Shown here in pieces: positions 43,114 through 52,059 of a DNA stretch of 64,000 nucleotides (position 1 is the first letter of the stretch; the number at the start of each line of letters is the position of its first letter). The notes under the pieces are model-generated. The model did not search any database, was not told the origin of the DNA, and saw only the letters and a program-made list of their open reading frames with translations. The stretch lies in assembly GCA_028284325.1 (NCBI GenBank), contig JANQRX010000008.1:62001-126000 (forward strand), read 5' to 3'. The stretch comes from Bauldia sp. (GTDB lineage Bacteria; Pseudomonadota; Alphaproteobacteria; Rhizobiales; Kaistiaceae). The position numbers and the translations under genes are program-made.

Positions 43114-44791
43114 CGGCCAGACCGTAGATGTCGCGCGCGGCTTCGGCCGAGACATAGCCTTCCGCCAGATCTTCCCGGACCTTGTCCCGCGAACGGGATG
43201 CGGGCGGGCCGTAACCGCCGCCGCCCGCCGTCTTCAGCGTCACCCGGTCGCCCGCGGCCACCGGCGTGCGATGGGTGGACACGCGCTGCTCGCGCGGCGT
43301 GCCGGGAAACATGATCGCGGTGATCGGTTCGCTTTCCAGCCCACCGGCGAGCGCCCAGGGCGCGCTCTTCGTCTTCTTCATCACCGTCAGGAACTCGCCG
43401 TCGGTCTGGAAGCGAATATCGCGGTGAATGCCGAGCCCGCCCCGGAACTGGCCGGCGCCGCCGGAATCGCAGCGCATCTCCATGCGTTCCATCAGCATGG
43501 TCGTCTTGGCTTCCAGAACCTCCAGCGGCGTGTTGCGCACGATGCTCTCCGAGAGGTGGATCAGGGCATTGGACCCGTCATGGTCATGGGCCGCGCCCCA
43601 GCCGACCGGATCGTTGTTGGAGATCGCAAACATCTGGCCGGTATCCGGGTGGGTGCCCAGCATCATGAAGCCCGGCACGTCGCCGCCGGACGAGGCGGTC
43701 ATGCGCTCCGGCATGGCCTTGGCCAGCGCCTTGTGGATGAGTTCGAGCCCGACAATGCCGGTCCACAGAGTGAAGGTCGGCGCCGGATAGGCGGCGTGGA
43801 ACAGGGTGCCCGGTTCCGCCTTCACGTGCAGGGCGCGCATCTGCCCGGCGTTGGACGGGCGCTCGGGCGAGGTCAGCGCCTTGAACACCACCTTGCACAT
43901 GGCGATCGTCGATCCGAACGGCATGTTGACCGGGCCGCGGGTCGCCGACGCCGATCCGGCGAAATCCACCTCGAACGTCGAGTCCGTGATGGTGACGGTC
44001 GCCTGCATCTTCACCGGCTCGTCGCTGATGCCGTCGTCGTCGATGATGTCCTCCGCCGTCCAGCTTCCCTTCGGCAGCGCTGCGAGAGCGGATTGCGTCA
44101 CCTCCTCGCCGTGCTCATGGATGGCGGCGATCGCGCCCTCCAACAATCCGCGCCCGAACTTCTTCAGGAGCTCGCGCAGCCGCCGCTCGCCGGTGCGTAG
44201 CGCGGACACCTGCGCGTTGAGGTCGCCGATCACCAGATCCGGCATGCGCGAGTTGAAACGAATGAGATCGAGGATCTCCTCGTTGACCTCGCCGCGGCGA
44301 AACACCTTGGTGCCGGGGAAGACCACCCCTTCCTGATGCATGTCGGTGGAATCGAGCACATAGCCCGGATCCTTGGCGCCAAGATCCATCCAGTGGGCGC
44401 GAATGCAGAGAACGGCGAACAGCTCGTCATTGCCGGGCTCGAACACGGGCGCCAGCAGCGTCGCATCGTAGGTGTGCGCACCATTCCAGTAGGGATAGTT
44501 GGACAGGACGACATCGCCGGGTTCGAGGCTCTCGCGCCCGAGATACTCCGCCACCTTGCGGACGCTGTAGTCGTTGGCGCCGAGAAAGAAGGTGAGCCCC
44601 GGCGCCTCGGCGACCAGATCGAGCCGCGCGTCGTAGATCGAGATGCCGAAGTCGAGCACCTCGTAGATGACGGGATTGAAGGCCGTGCGGACCAGCGTCG
44701 CCTTCATCTCGTTGGCCGCGGCGTTCAGATAGCTCTGGACCACCTCGGCCAGCGCGCCGTCGACAGCGGGGGCTGCAGCGTTATCGCTCAT
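43100..44791 (-). CDS. hyuB: Hydantoinase/oxoprolinase family subunit B, first copy (locus III)
   Basis: A 563-residue B subunit: KATLVRTAFNPVIYEVLDFG near residue 23, EAPGLTFFLGAND, NYPYWNGAHTYDAT, RAHWMDLGAKDPGYVLDSTDMHQEG and the C-terminal TAGGGGYGPPASRSRD. GGAGGGGGCG precedes the ATG at 44791, the best ribosome site in this operon. It overlaps hyuA by 11 bp. With the next gene it forms a tandem pair, by eye a little over half identical in the N-terminal third, which could form a mixed complex with one HyuA or two alternative enzymes. Confidence 0.9.
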   Translation of the reverse strand: MSDNAAAPAVDGALAEVVQSYLNAAANEMKATLVRTAFNPVIYEVLDFGISIYDARLDLVAEAPGLTFFLGANDYSVRKVAEYLGRESLEPGDVVLSNYPYWNGAHTYDATLLAPVFEPGNDELFAVLCIRAHWMDLGAKDPGYVLDSTDMHQEGVVFPGTKVFRRGEVNEEILDLIRFNSRMPDLVIGDLNAQVSALRTGERRLRELLKKFGRGLLEGAIAAIHEHGEEVTQSALAALPKGSWTAEDIIDDDGISDEPVKMQATVTITDSTFEVDFAGSASATRGPVNMPFGSTIAMCKVVFKALTSPERPSNAGQMRALHVKAEPGTLFHAAYPAPTFTLWTGIVGLELIHKALAKAMPERMTASSGGDVPGFMMLGTHPDTGQMFAISNNDPVGWGAAHDHDGSNALIHLSESIVRNTPLEVLEAKTTMLMERMEMRCDSGGAGQFRGGLGIHRDIRFQTDGEFLTVMKKTKSAPWALAGGLESEPITAIMFPGTPREQRVSTHRTPVAAGDRVTLKTAGGGGYGPPASRSRDKVREDLAEGYVSAEAARDIYGLADDDG

Positions 44792-46850
44792 GACGCGCCC
44801 CCTCCCCGGATCGGGTGATCACGAGATGCCCGAAGGCGTTCACCTCCAGCGCCTGATCCGAATGGATCACGGTCACCGACGTTCCCTCGTCGACCAGGGC
44901 CGGGCCGGCGATCCTGCTGCCGGCCGGCAGGTGACCGCGGTCGTAGGCGGCGAAAGAGGTCAACGCACGGCGCGCGAAGCAGTAAGCGTCGCGCTGCGCG
45001 CGTGGCGCGGCGGCCTGCGCCGCCTCCGCTGGCGCTGCCTCCGATACGGTCGGCCGCCGTGTGCGACCGATGCCGCGCACGCGCACGTTCAGGATCTGGA
45101 CCGGCGAGTCCATGCGGTGGCCGTAGCGGCTCTCATGGGCGACGCCGAACGCCTCGGTGATAGCATCGATGTCGAGGGGCCGGCCGACCGGAAGGGTGAG
45201 CCCGTGCTCCTGCCCGAGATAGCGCAGTTCAAGCTGCCGCTCGGTCAGCGCGTCCTGCTCGCCGATCCCCTGTGCTTGCAACGACGTTCGCGCGTCGTCT
45301 TCCATGCCGCGGAACCGTTCGTCGAGAGCCTCCGGCGCCACGTCCGACAGCACCGAGAGATCGGTCTGCGCGAAGTCGTTGACGATGTCGGCGCCCAGCA
45401 TCCCCCAGGCGGAGAAGCCCGACGGCAGCAGGGGCACGATCGTCTCGCGCAAGCCCATCTCGCGGGCGACCAGAGGCGCGATCAGCGGACCGGCGCCGCC
45501 GAAGCCGAGCAGGCTGAAATCCCCTGGATCGCGGCCGCGTTCCACCGTGAGCTGACGCACCGCACCGACGGTCCTGGCGAGCATGACGTCGTAGATTCGC
45601 GCCGCGGCTTCGATCGCGGCGAGGCCGAGCGCCGCGCCGATGTTGGCCTCGATGCCCTTCTCCGCCGCCGCGGCGTCCAGCGGCATGCGTCCGCCCAGGA
45701 ACCGCTCCGGATCGACAAACCCCAAGAGCACGGCGGCATCGGTCACCGTCGGCTCGGTGCCGCCCCGGCCGTAGCAGATTGGGCCGGGCTCGGCGCCCGC
45801 GCTGCGAGGGCCGACCTTCAGCAGGCCGGCGTCCATGGACGCGATCGATCCACCACCGGCACCGATCGTGCGGATGTCGTAGCAGGGCACCAGCAGCGGA
45901 TGGTTTTCCAGTTCCGCCTCATGGGTGATCTGCGGCACCGTCTGCTCGATCACACACACGTCGAGCGACGTGCCGCCGACATCGAAGGTCACCAGGTCGG
46001 GGCGCTTGAGAACCTCGGCGATGAAGGCGCCGCCCACCACCCCGCCGGCCGGGCCGGAGAGGACGGTCTGGGTCGGCGACAGTTTTGCCGCCCCGGCGGT
46101 CATCGCGCCGCCGCCGGAGCGCATGATGTTGAAGCGCCCGGCAAACGCGCGCTCGCGCAGTTCGGTTTCCAGACGGTCGATGTAGCGCTCGAAGATCGGG
46201 CGGATGTAGGCGTCGAGAACGGTGGTGCTGGTGCGCTCGTACTCGCGCTGCTCGCGGGTGATGTCGGACGAGACCGACACCTTCACGTCCGGGTACATCT
46301 CGCGGACGATCTCCGCCGTGCGCTGCTCATGCCGCGGATCGCGGAACGAGAAGAGATAGGCGATCGCGATGGTCTCGATCCCCTGCTCCTCGACCAGCAT
46401 GCGCGCGGCTTCGCGCACCTCGTCCTCGGCGAGCGGCTCCAGTTCGCGACCCTTGTAGTCCAGCCGGCAGGTCACGCCGGCGATGCGCCGCCGCTTCACC
46501 AGCGGCTCCGGCCGCTCGTACCGGAAGTCGTACATGTGGGCGTCGGGCACGTTCCCGCGACCGATCAGGAAGATGTCGCGAAAGCCCTTGTTGGTGATGA
46601 TGCCCGTCAGCGCGCCCTTCCGTTCGAGGATGGCGTTGAGACCGAGCGTCGTGCCGTGGGTGAACACGCTCGCGGCCGACAGATCGTCCCGCAACCGGGC
46701 GAGTGCGTTCATCACGCCCTCCCACGGGCCCTGCGGGGTGGTCGACGCCTTTTCGAACCGGGCCGCGCCGGTCGCCATGTCGAGCTCGACCGCATCGACA
46801 AACGTGCCGCCGATATCGACGGCGAGGCGGATTTCCTGATCACGGGACAT
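44781..46850 (-). CDS. hyuA: Hydantoinase/oxoprolinase family ATPase subunit A (locus III)
   Basis: A 689-residue A subunit with AVDIGGTFVDAVELD at residues 9-23, FTHGTTLGLNAILERKGA, LSGPAGGVVGGAFIAEVL, TFDVGGTSLDVCVIE, IGAGGGSIASMDAG and LGFGGAGPLIAPLVA. TFVDAV in place of TFTDF, and VGGTSLD in place of MGGTTAK, put it in a different subfamily from loci I and II. It overlaps the fused ATPase gene upstream and hyuB downstream by 11 bp each. The ATG at 46850 gives the standard N-terminus. Confidence 0.92.
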   Translation of the reverse strand: MSRDQEIRLAVDIGGTFVDAVELDMATGAARFEKASTTPQGPWEGVMNALARLRDDLSAASVFTHGTTLGLNAILERKGALTGIITNKGFRDIFLIGRGNVPDAHMYDFRYERPEPLVKRRRIAGVTCRLDYKGRELEPLAEDEVREAARMLVEEQGIETIAIAYLFSFRDPRHEQRTAEIVREMYPDVKVSVSSDITREQREYERTSTTVLDAYIRPIFERYIDRLETELRERAFAGRFNIMRSGGGAMTAGAAKLSPTQTVLSGPAGGVVGGAFIAEVLKRPDLVTFDVGGTSLDVCVIEQTVPQITHEAELENHPLLVPCYDIRTIGAGGGSIASMDAGLLKVGPRSAGAEPGPICYGRGGTEPTVTDAAVLLGFVDPERFLGGRMPLDAAAAEKGIEANIGAALGLAAIEAAARIYDVMLARTVGAVRQLTVERGRDPGDFSLLGFGGAGPLIAPLVAREMGLRETIVPLLPSGFSAWGMLGADIVNDFAQTDLSVLSDVAPEALDERFRGMEDDARTSLQAQGIGEQDALTERQLELRYLGQEHGLTLPVGRPLDIDAITEAFGVAHESRYGHRMDSPVQILNVRVRGIGRTRRPTVSEAAPAEAAQAAAPRAQRDAYCFARRALTSFAAYDRGHLPAGSRIAGPALVDEGTSVTVIHSDQALEVNAFGHLVITRSGEGARHER

Positions 46851-48471
46851 GCGCGTCTTTCTTCATGGACAGGGCTTCGGGCGAGAGCCGCGGTGCGGCG
46901 GCGAGCAATGCTTCGGTCACGGGGGACGAGGGCCGCGTGAACAGGGATTCGGTTTCGCCCTGTTCGGCGATCCGGCCGTCGGCGATGACGATCACCCGGT
47001 CGCACAGGGCACGCACCGTGGCGAGATCGTGCGAGACCATGATGTAGGCGCGGTCCCGGCGCCGGGTGAGCTGGCGGATCAGATCCAGAATCTGCGCCTG
47101 TATCGTCACGTCCAGCGCCGAGGTCGGTTCGTCCAGCACGACCATGGCCGGATCGAGCACCAGCGCCCGGGCGATGCCGACGCGCTGGGCTTGCCCGCCC
47201 GACAGTTCATGCCGGTGCCGCCCGAGGAACTTCGGCTCCAGGCCGACCTCCGACAGGGCGGCCTCGATCCTCGGCCGGCGTTCGTGTGCCGGCATCTTCA
47301 CCAGCCGCAGCGGGTCGGAGACGATCTGCTCGACGCTCATGCGCGGATTCAGTGCGTCGATGGGGTCCTGGAACACCATCTGCATGCGCTTGCGCAGATC
47401 ACGGATATCGCGGCGCGCGAGATGCGCAAGATCGGTGCCCTCGAACACGATCCGACCGGCCGTCGGCCTGAGCAGGCCCATGATCGCGCGCGAGAGCGTG
47501 GACTTGCCGCTGCCGCTTTCACCGACGATCGCCAGCGTCTCGCCGGCATGAAGGTTGAACGAGACATCGCTGATGGCGCGCAGGCCATGGCGGCCGAAAC
47601 GCGCGCGATAGACCACGTCGAGGTTCGAGACCGAAAGCACCGGATCGCCGTTCGCGGTTGCCGGCGACGCCATCGCCTCGCGAACGCGCGCGATATCGGG
47701 AACCGCCGCGATCAGCTTGCGCGTATAGGGGTGCGACGGCGCGCCCAGGACTTGCACCGTCGGGCCGGTCTCGACCATGCGGCCGGATTCCAGCACCGCG
47801 ATCCGGTCGCACACCCGCGCGATCGCCGCGAGATCGTGGGAGATGATCAGCACCCCGCGCTCCCCCGGCACCGCCTGCGCGGCGATCAGCTTCAGGATCT
47901 CGCCGGTCAGGGTCACGTCGAGCCCGGTGGTCGGCTCGTCGGCGATGAACAGCCGTGGCCGGCAGGCGAGCGCCAGGGCGATCATCACCCGTTGGCACAT
48001 GCCGCCGGAAAGCTCGTGCGGAAACCGGTCGAACTGTCGATCCGGGTCGCGCAGGCCAACCTCGGTGAACAGGCCGACCGTCCGCTGGCGTGCGTCCTCG
48101 GGGGTGGCCTGGTCGTGCGCAAGAAGGCGGTCCACCACCTGACGCCCGACGGTGCGGGTGGGATTGAGCGACGCGCGCGGCGCCTGGAAACAAAGGGCCG
48201 CACCCCCGCCCCGGTGATCGCGGAGGTCGTCGTCGCGCAAGCCCAGAACATCGCGGCCGTCCAATGTCACACTACCGGTCACGCGCGACCGTTCGGGCAG
48301 CAGGCGCACGATGGTCCGCGCGATCATCGACTTGCCGCCACCGCTCTCGCCGACCAGCCCGACCACCTCACCGGCGTCCACGCGCAGCGCGACCTTCTCG
48401 AGCGCCCGCACGGTGCCGTCCGCGCCGTCGATCGCCACTGACAGGTCCGCGATGTCGAGCAGCGGGGTCAT
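46840..48471 (-). CDS. Fused double ATP-binding protein of a Dpp-type ABC transporter (locus III)
   Basis: A 543-residue protein carrying the DppD- and DppF-like ATPases in one chain. Domain 1: Walker A GESGGGKSM near residue 43, Q-loop CFQAPRASLNP, signature LSGGMCQRV, Walker B LFIADEPTTGLD. Domain 2, from about residue 280: Walker A GESGSGKST, Q-loop VFQDPIDALNPRM, signature LSGGQAQRVGIA, Walker B MVVLDEPTSALD, H-loop MVSHDLATV. The ATG at 48471 overlaps the permease stop (ATGA). The longer upstream frame is a shadow of the permease gene. Both sites look competent. Confidence 0.93.
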   Translation of the reverse strand: MTPLLDIADLSVAIDGADGTVRALEKVALRVDAGEVVGLVGESGGGKSMIARTIVRLLPERSRVTGSVTLDGRDVLGLRDDDLRDHRGGGAALCFQAPRASLNPTRTVGRQVVDRLLAHDQATPEDARQRTVGLFTEVGLRDPDRQFDRFPHELSGGMCQRVMIALALACRPRLFIADEPTTGLDVTLTGEILKLIAAQAVPGERGVLIISHDLAAIARVCDRIAVLESGRMVETGPTVQVLGAPSHPYTRKLIAAVPDIARVREAMASPATANGDPVLSVSNLDVVYRARFGRHGLRAISDVSFNLHAGETLAIVGESGSGKSTLSRAIMGLLRPTAGRIVFEGTDLAHLARRDIRDLRKRMQMVFQDPIDALNPRMSVEQIVSDPLRLVKMPAHERRPRIEAALSEVGLEPKFLGRHRHELSGGQAQRVGIARALVLDPAMVVLDEPTSALDVTIQAQILDLIRQLTRRRDRAYIMVSHDLATVRALCDRVIVIADGRIAEQGETESLFTRPSSPVTEALLAAAPRLSPEALSMKKDAHVP

Positions 48472-49310
48472 CGGCGCCGCCCCGTGATCTGCTGCAGGCC
48501 TTCGCCGACGAGGTTGAAGCCAAGCACGGTGATGAACAGGGCGGTGCCGGGGAAGATCGTGGTCCACCAACGTCCGCCGACGATATCGGCCGCCCCGGCG
48601 GAGATCATCGCACCCCATTCGGCCTGGGGCACGGTGACGCCCAGCCCGACGAAGGAGAGCCCGGCGAGCATGAGGATCGCCCATCCGCAGTTGAGCGGCG
48701 CGATCACCAGAATGGGCGTCAGCGCGTTGGGCAGGAGGTGGCGGAACATGATCGACGTTCGCGAATTGCCTGCGCATTCCGCGGCCTCGACAAAGATGTG
48801 CTCCCGCAACGATCTGACCTCGGCACGCATCATGCGCGCATAGGGCGGTGCGTTGATGAGCCCGATCGCCAGAACGAGCGTCGGGATGGAGTTGCCGAGG
48901 AACGCCACCACCGTCAGCGCCAGGATGAACACGGGAAACGCCTGCACCACGTCGAGCCCGCGCATGGTCAACTCGTCCGCCCAGCCGCCGATATAGCCGA
49001 CGATGAGGCCGACAAGCGTGCCGACGGTGACGGCCAGCGCCACCGCCGCGACCGCAACGCCGAGGTCGATCCGCGCCGCGTGCAACACGCGGGAATACAC
49101 GTCCATGCCGTTGCTGTCGGTGCCGAACAGATGACCCGGACCCGGCGGTTCCAGGAAAGAGAGATGATCGATCCTTGTCGGCGGCCAGGCCGACAGCAGG
49201 GGTGCGAATACGGCTGCCAGCGCGACCAGGGCCAGGATGACGGCGCCGGCAACCAGCAGGGCGTTGATCCTGACAGGCCGGCTGTGACGGGAAGCTTCGA
49301 GCGCGGTCAT
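48468..49310 (-). CDS. Dpp-type ABC transporter permease, DppC-like (locus III)
   Basis: A 280-residue permease. The first helix (ALLVAGAVILALVALAAVFAPL) is at about residues 18-40; HLFGTDSNGMDVYSRVLHAARIDL near residue 85 and the coupling loop EAAECAGNSRTSIMFRHLLPNALTP near residue 185 are DppC landmarks; LAGLSFVGLGVTVPQAEWGAMI closes the protein. It follows the DppB-like gene by 4 bases and overlaps the fused ATPase gene. Confidence 0.92.
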   Translation of the reverse strand: MTALEASRHSRPVRINALLVAGAVILALVALAAVFAPLLSAWPPTRIDHLSFLEPPGPGHLFGTDSNGMDVYSRVLHAARIDLGVAVAAVALAVTVGTLVGLIVGYIGGWADELTMRGLDVVQAFPVFILALTVVAFLGNSIPTLVLAIGLINAPPYARMMRAEVRSLREHIFVEAAECAGNSRTSIMFRHLLPNALTPILVIAPLNCGWAILMLAGLSFVGLGVTVPQAEWGAMISAGAADIVGGRWWTTIFPGTALFITVLGFNLVGEGLQQITGRRR

Positions 49311-49314
49311 GGCC

Positions 49315-50358
49315 TCAGACCTTGACCCGCGGGTCGAGTGCGGCCTGCAGGATGTCGGCCAGCAGGAAGACCAGCACGTAGGCCGTGGCCGTCACCAGCA
49401 CGAACGCCTGGATCACCGGATAGTCGCGCAGGAGCAGGCCGCGCAGCGCCCACTGGCCGAGGCCCTGCCACGAAAACACGAACTCGATCAGCACGCTGCC
49501 GCCGAGGAGGTTGCCGAAGATGATCGCCGCCAGCGTCGGCAGCCGGATCAGCGTTTGGCGCACCAGGTAGGCGCGGGACAGGACGCGGTCGGCGAGGCCG
49601 TGCGCCTCCGCGCAGCGGAAGCTGTCGCCGTCCCGCGTTTCGATCGCCGACGCCCGGACGCTGCGCAGCATCGGCGCGGTGATGACCAGCGCCAGCGTCA
49701 TCACCGGCAGCATCAGATGGTGCAGCGCCGACAGAAACGCCGCGGGGTTGCCGGACAGCGCGGCATCGATGCTGATGAAGCCGGTGACGCGCACGACATC
49801 GAAGCCGGTGCCGATCCGCCCGGTGGGCGGCGGCGCGATGCCGAGGCCCTGGAACAGCACGAGGATGAACACCAGCCCCAGCCAGAACTCCGGCAGCGAG
49901 TTGCCGATGAGCGCCCCGATCCGGGTCACATGATCCGGCCAGCGCCCGACGTGGCGGGCGGCGTAGAGCCCGCCGGTGATGGCCAACACCAGCGCGATCG
50001 CGAGCGCCAGCACGACCAGTTCGAGGGTCAGCGGCAGGCGTTGGGCGAGATCGGTCGCGATCGGCCGGTTGGTGGTGATCGAGGACCCGAAATCACCCCG
50101 GAAGATGCCGGCCACGTAGTCCAGGTACTGGACGACCAGCGGCCGGTCGAGGCCGTAGCGCTCACGCGTATCGGCGATGTCCTGTGCGGTCGCCGTCTCC
50201 GGCACGATCAGCAGAACCGGATCGCCCGGCAGCACGCGGATGAGGACAAAGGTCGCGATGCTCACGCCGATCAGGACCGGAGCAAGCAGGGCAAGACGCC
50301 TCGAAACAAAGACGACGAGACGCAACGGTTGCTCTCGCTTTCGGTGGTGCTTTTGCAA
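49315..50358 (-). CDS. Dpp-type ABC transporter permease, DppB-like (locus III)
   Basis: A permease of up to 347 residues. SRRLALLAPVLIGVSIATFVLIRVLPGDPV forms the first helix and the LPGDP motif; RYGLDRPLVVQYLDYVAGIFRGDFGSS follows; the C-terminal FSWQGLGQWALRGLLLRDYPVIQAF is typical. The frame opens with a TTG at 50358, inside a hairpin; a TTG at 50325 with AGCGAGAG upstream gives a more usual N-terminus, so the start is uncertain. Confidence 0.9.
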   Translation of the reverse strand: MQKHHRKREQPLRLVVFVSRRLALLAPVLIGVSIATFVLIRVLPGDPVLLIVPETATAQDIADTRERYGLDRPLVVQYLDYVAGIFRGDFGSSITTNRPIATDLAQRLPLTLELVVLALAIALVLAITGGLYAARHVGRWPDHVTRIGALIGNSLPEFWLGLVFILVLFQGLGIAPPPTGRIGTGFDVVRVTGFISIDAALSGNPAAFLSALHHLMLPVMTLALVITAPMLRSVRASAIETRDGDSFRCAEAHGLADRVLSRAYLVRQTLIRLPTLAAIIFGNLLGGSVLIEFVFSWQGLGQWALRGLLLRDYPVIQAFVLVTATAYVLVFLLADILQAALDPRVKV

Positions 50359-50360
50359 GG

Positions 50361-50386
50361 GGCCCGCCTGGCGTACCAGGCGGACC
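50361..50386 (-). other. 11-bp hairpin with UACG loop between binding-protein and permease genes (locus III)
   Basis: On the coding strand GGTCCGCCTGG pairs with CCAGGCGGGCC (one U-G wobble) around a UACG loop, closed here by G-C rather than the canonical C-G. It begins 19 bases after the binding-protein stop and has no clean T-tract. It parallels the hairpins at 34769 and 22937, again between a binding protein and its permease. Confidence 0.7.
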
Positions 50387-50404
50387 AGCTTCAGGTTTTG
50401 CCGG

Positions 50405-52009
50405 CTACTTGGACAGGTGCTTCAGCCGGAAGAGGCCGTCGACCGGCTGCACCCAGCCCGACACCGTTTCCGACACCGGCAGAACGAAGTTCGGCTGCGC
50501 CAGCATGAGCCACGGTACCTCCTCGGCCAGAACCTCCTGGGTCCGGGCAAACAACGCGCTGCGCTTGTCCGGGTCCAGTTCGCCGGCCAACGATCCGAAG
50601 ATCTCGTTGATCTCGGCCGAATTGTAGTTGGCGTAGTTGAGGAAGCCACCCTCGGTCAGCGCGACCGACAGCAGGTACTCGATGTCGTTGACCCACATCT
50701 GGCCTGACGCGACCTGCATGGGGATCGAACGTTCCTGTCGGCGCTGCTGCATCGTGGCCGGATCGAGCGTCTCGATTTCCAGCGTCACACCGACGTCGGC
50801 GAACGCGGCCTGCAGGATGACGGCGAGGCGCTCCTGTTCCGGGTTGTTCGCGGCGATGACTATGGAGGTCTCAAAGCCGTCGCCAAAGCCTGCTTCAGCC
50901 AGCAGTGTCTTGGCCTTCTCCGGGTCGTGGTCGAACGGGTAGCCGGCGGGCGAATGGCCCGGCATGTCGAGCGGCACGACGCTGGTCGAGGCGCGGGCAT
51001 CGTCATTGTAGACGCTGCGGATGATGGCGTCGTAGGGCACGGCATGGGCCATGGCCTTGCGTACCGTCGCATTGTCGAACGGCGCTTGCGCGGTGTTCAT
51101 CGGGATGAAGACGAACTCGTTGCTCGGCGACGAGATGACCTTGACGCCGTCGGCGCTCGCCAGATCCTGCACATCGCGGCGCGGCAGGCCGAGGGCGATA
51201 TCGACCGCGCCGTTCTGCAGGAGAAGCCGGCGGTTGGCGGCGGCGGGGATCACCTGCATGCGCACCTTGGACACGCCCGTCTCGCCGGGGAAGTCCGGAT
51301 TGGCCTCCAGGACGATCTCCTCACCCGGCGTATAGGAGGTGACGTTGAAGGCGCCGCCGAGCGGTGGCGTCTGGTTCATCCATTCCTTCGCCCACGGATC
51401 ATCATCGGTGGCGTTGGCCTTGGCGAGCTCGCTGTCGAAGACATAGAGCGAGATGATCTGGATCTGGGACGTGAGTGCCGACGGCTGCGACTGGGTGAAG
51501 CGCACCGTGTAGTCGTCCACGACCTCGATCTGCTCCTGTTCGGTCAGGCCGATCACGCGGTAGATGCCGGCAACATTGGCTTGTGCGGCGAGCGCCCGAT
51601 CCTTGGACCATTTCACATCGTGCGCCGTCAGTTCGTTGCCGCTCGGGAACTTGATCCCCTGCCTCAGCTTCAGCGTCCAGACCGTGCCGTCCGCGTTCGA
51701 TTCCCAGGATTCGGCATAGAGCGGCAGAACGTTCTCGGTGTCGTGGATCTGCCCGCCGCCGACCTCCATCACGCTGTAGTCGATCGCGTACGGATAGGTG
51801 TTCTTCATCACCGCCAGGCCCACGAGGTCGAAGGCCAGATAGTCCTGATCCCAGCCGCCGAGGTCCGCGGGGATCGCCATTGTCAACGTGTCGTGATCGT
51901 CGGCGAGCGCACCGCTCGCGCTAAGCGCAAGGCCGGCGCCAGCCAACGCACCGAAGACAGCGCGCCTGGCGAGCGTCAGGCGAGATTCTACGCGTTCGTG
52001 TCTCATCAT
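50405..52009 (-). CDS. Dpp/Opp-type ABC transporter substrate-binding protein (locus III)
   Basis: A 534-residue family 5 binding protein. The N-terminus LTLARRAVFGALAGAGLALSASGALA is a long signal peptide with an Arg pair that could be read as Tat-like, though a full S/TRRxFLK motif is not present. Then come DLGGWDQDYLAFD, YAESWESNADGTVWTLKLRQGIKFPSG and MDEPP-free middle segments typical of the family. I start at the ATG at 52009 (or 52006), with an AGGA-type site upstream. It is the third gene of the locus III operon and is followed by a UACG hairpin. Confidence 0.9.
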   Translation of the reverse strand: MMRHERVESRLTLARRAVFGALAGAGLALSASGALADDHDTLTMAIPADLGGWDQDYLAFDLVGLAVMKNTYPYAIDYSVMEVGGGQIHDTENVLPLYAESWESNADGTVWTLKLRQGIKFPSGNELTAHDVKWSKDRALAAQANVAGIYRVIGLTEQEQIEVVDDYTVRFTQSQPSALTSQIQIISLYVFDSELAKANATDDDPWAKEWMNQTPPLGGAFNVTSYTPGEEIVLEANPDFPGETGVSKVRMQVIPAAANRRLLLQNGAVDIALGLPRRDVQDLASADGVKVISSPSNEFVFIPMNTAQAPFDNATVRKAMAHAVPYDAIIRSVYNDDARASTSVVPLDMPGHSPAGYPFDHDPEKAKTLLAEAGFGDGFETSIVIAANNPEQERLAVILQAAFADVGVTLEIETLDPATMQQRRQERSIPMQVASGQMWVNDIEYLLSVALTEGGFLNYANYNSAEINEIFGSLAGELDPDKRSALFARTQEVLAEEVPWLMLAQPNFVLPVSETVSGWVQPVDGLFRLKHLSK

Positions 52010-52059
52010 CTGGTTCCTGTCCTGTTGTGTTGAAGTGGCAGTCCGTTGCGAAGAAATCC

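Noticed and set aside
44790..46940. 716-codon open frame on the plus strand
   Set aside because: It lies wholly opposite hyuA of locus III, is Arg/His/Asp-rich, has no domain motif, and results from the lack of stop codons in the antisense frame of GC-rich DNA. The same applies to the long antisense frames at 41434-43314, 17149-18975 and 18633-20516.
50405..52009. Tat export signal on the locus III binding protein
   Set aside because: An Arg pair precedes the hydrophobic stretch, but the full S/T-R-R-x-F-L-K pattern is not met; an ordinary long Sec signal explains it.
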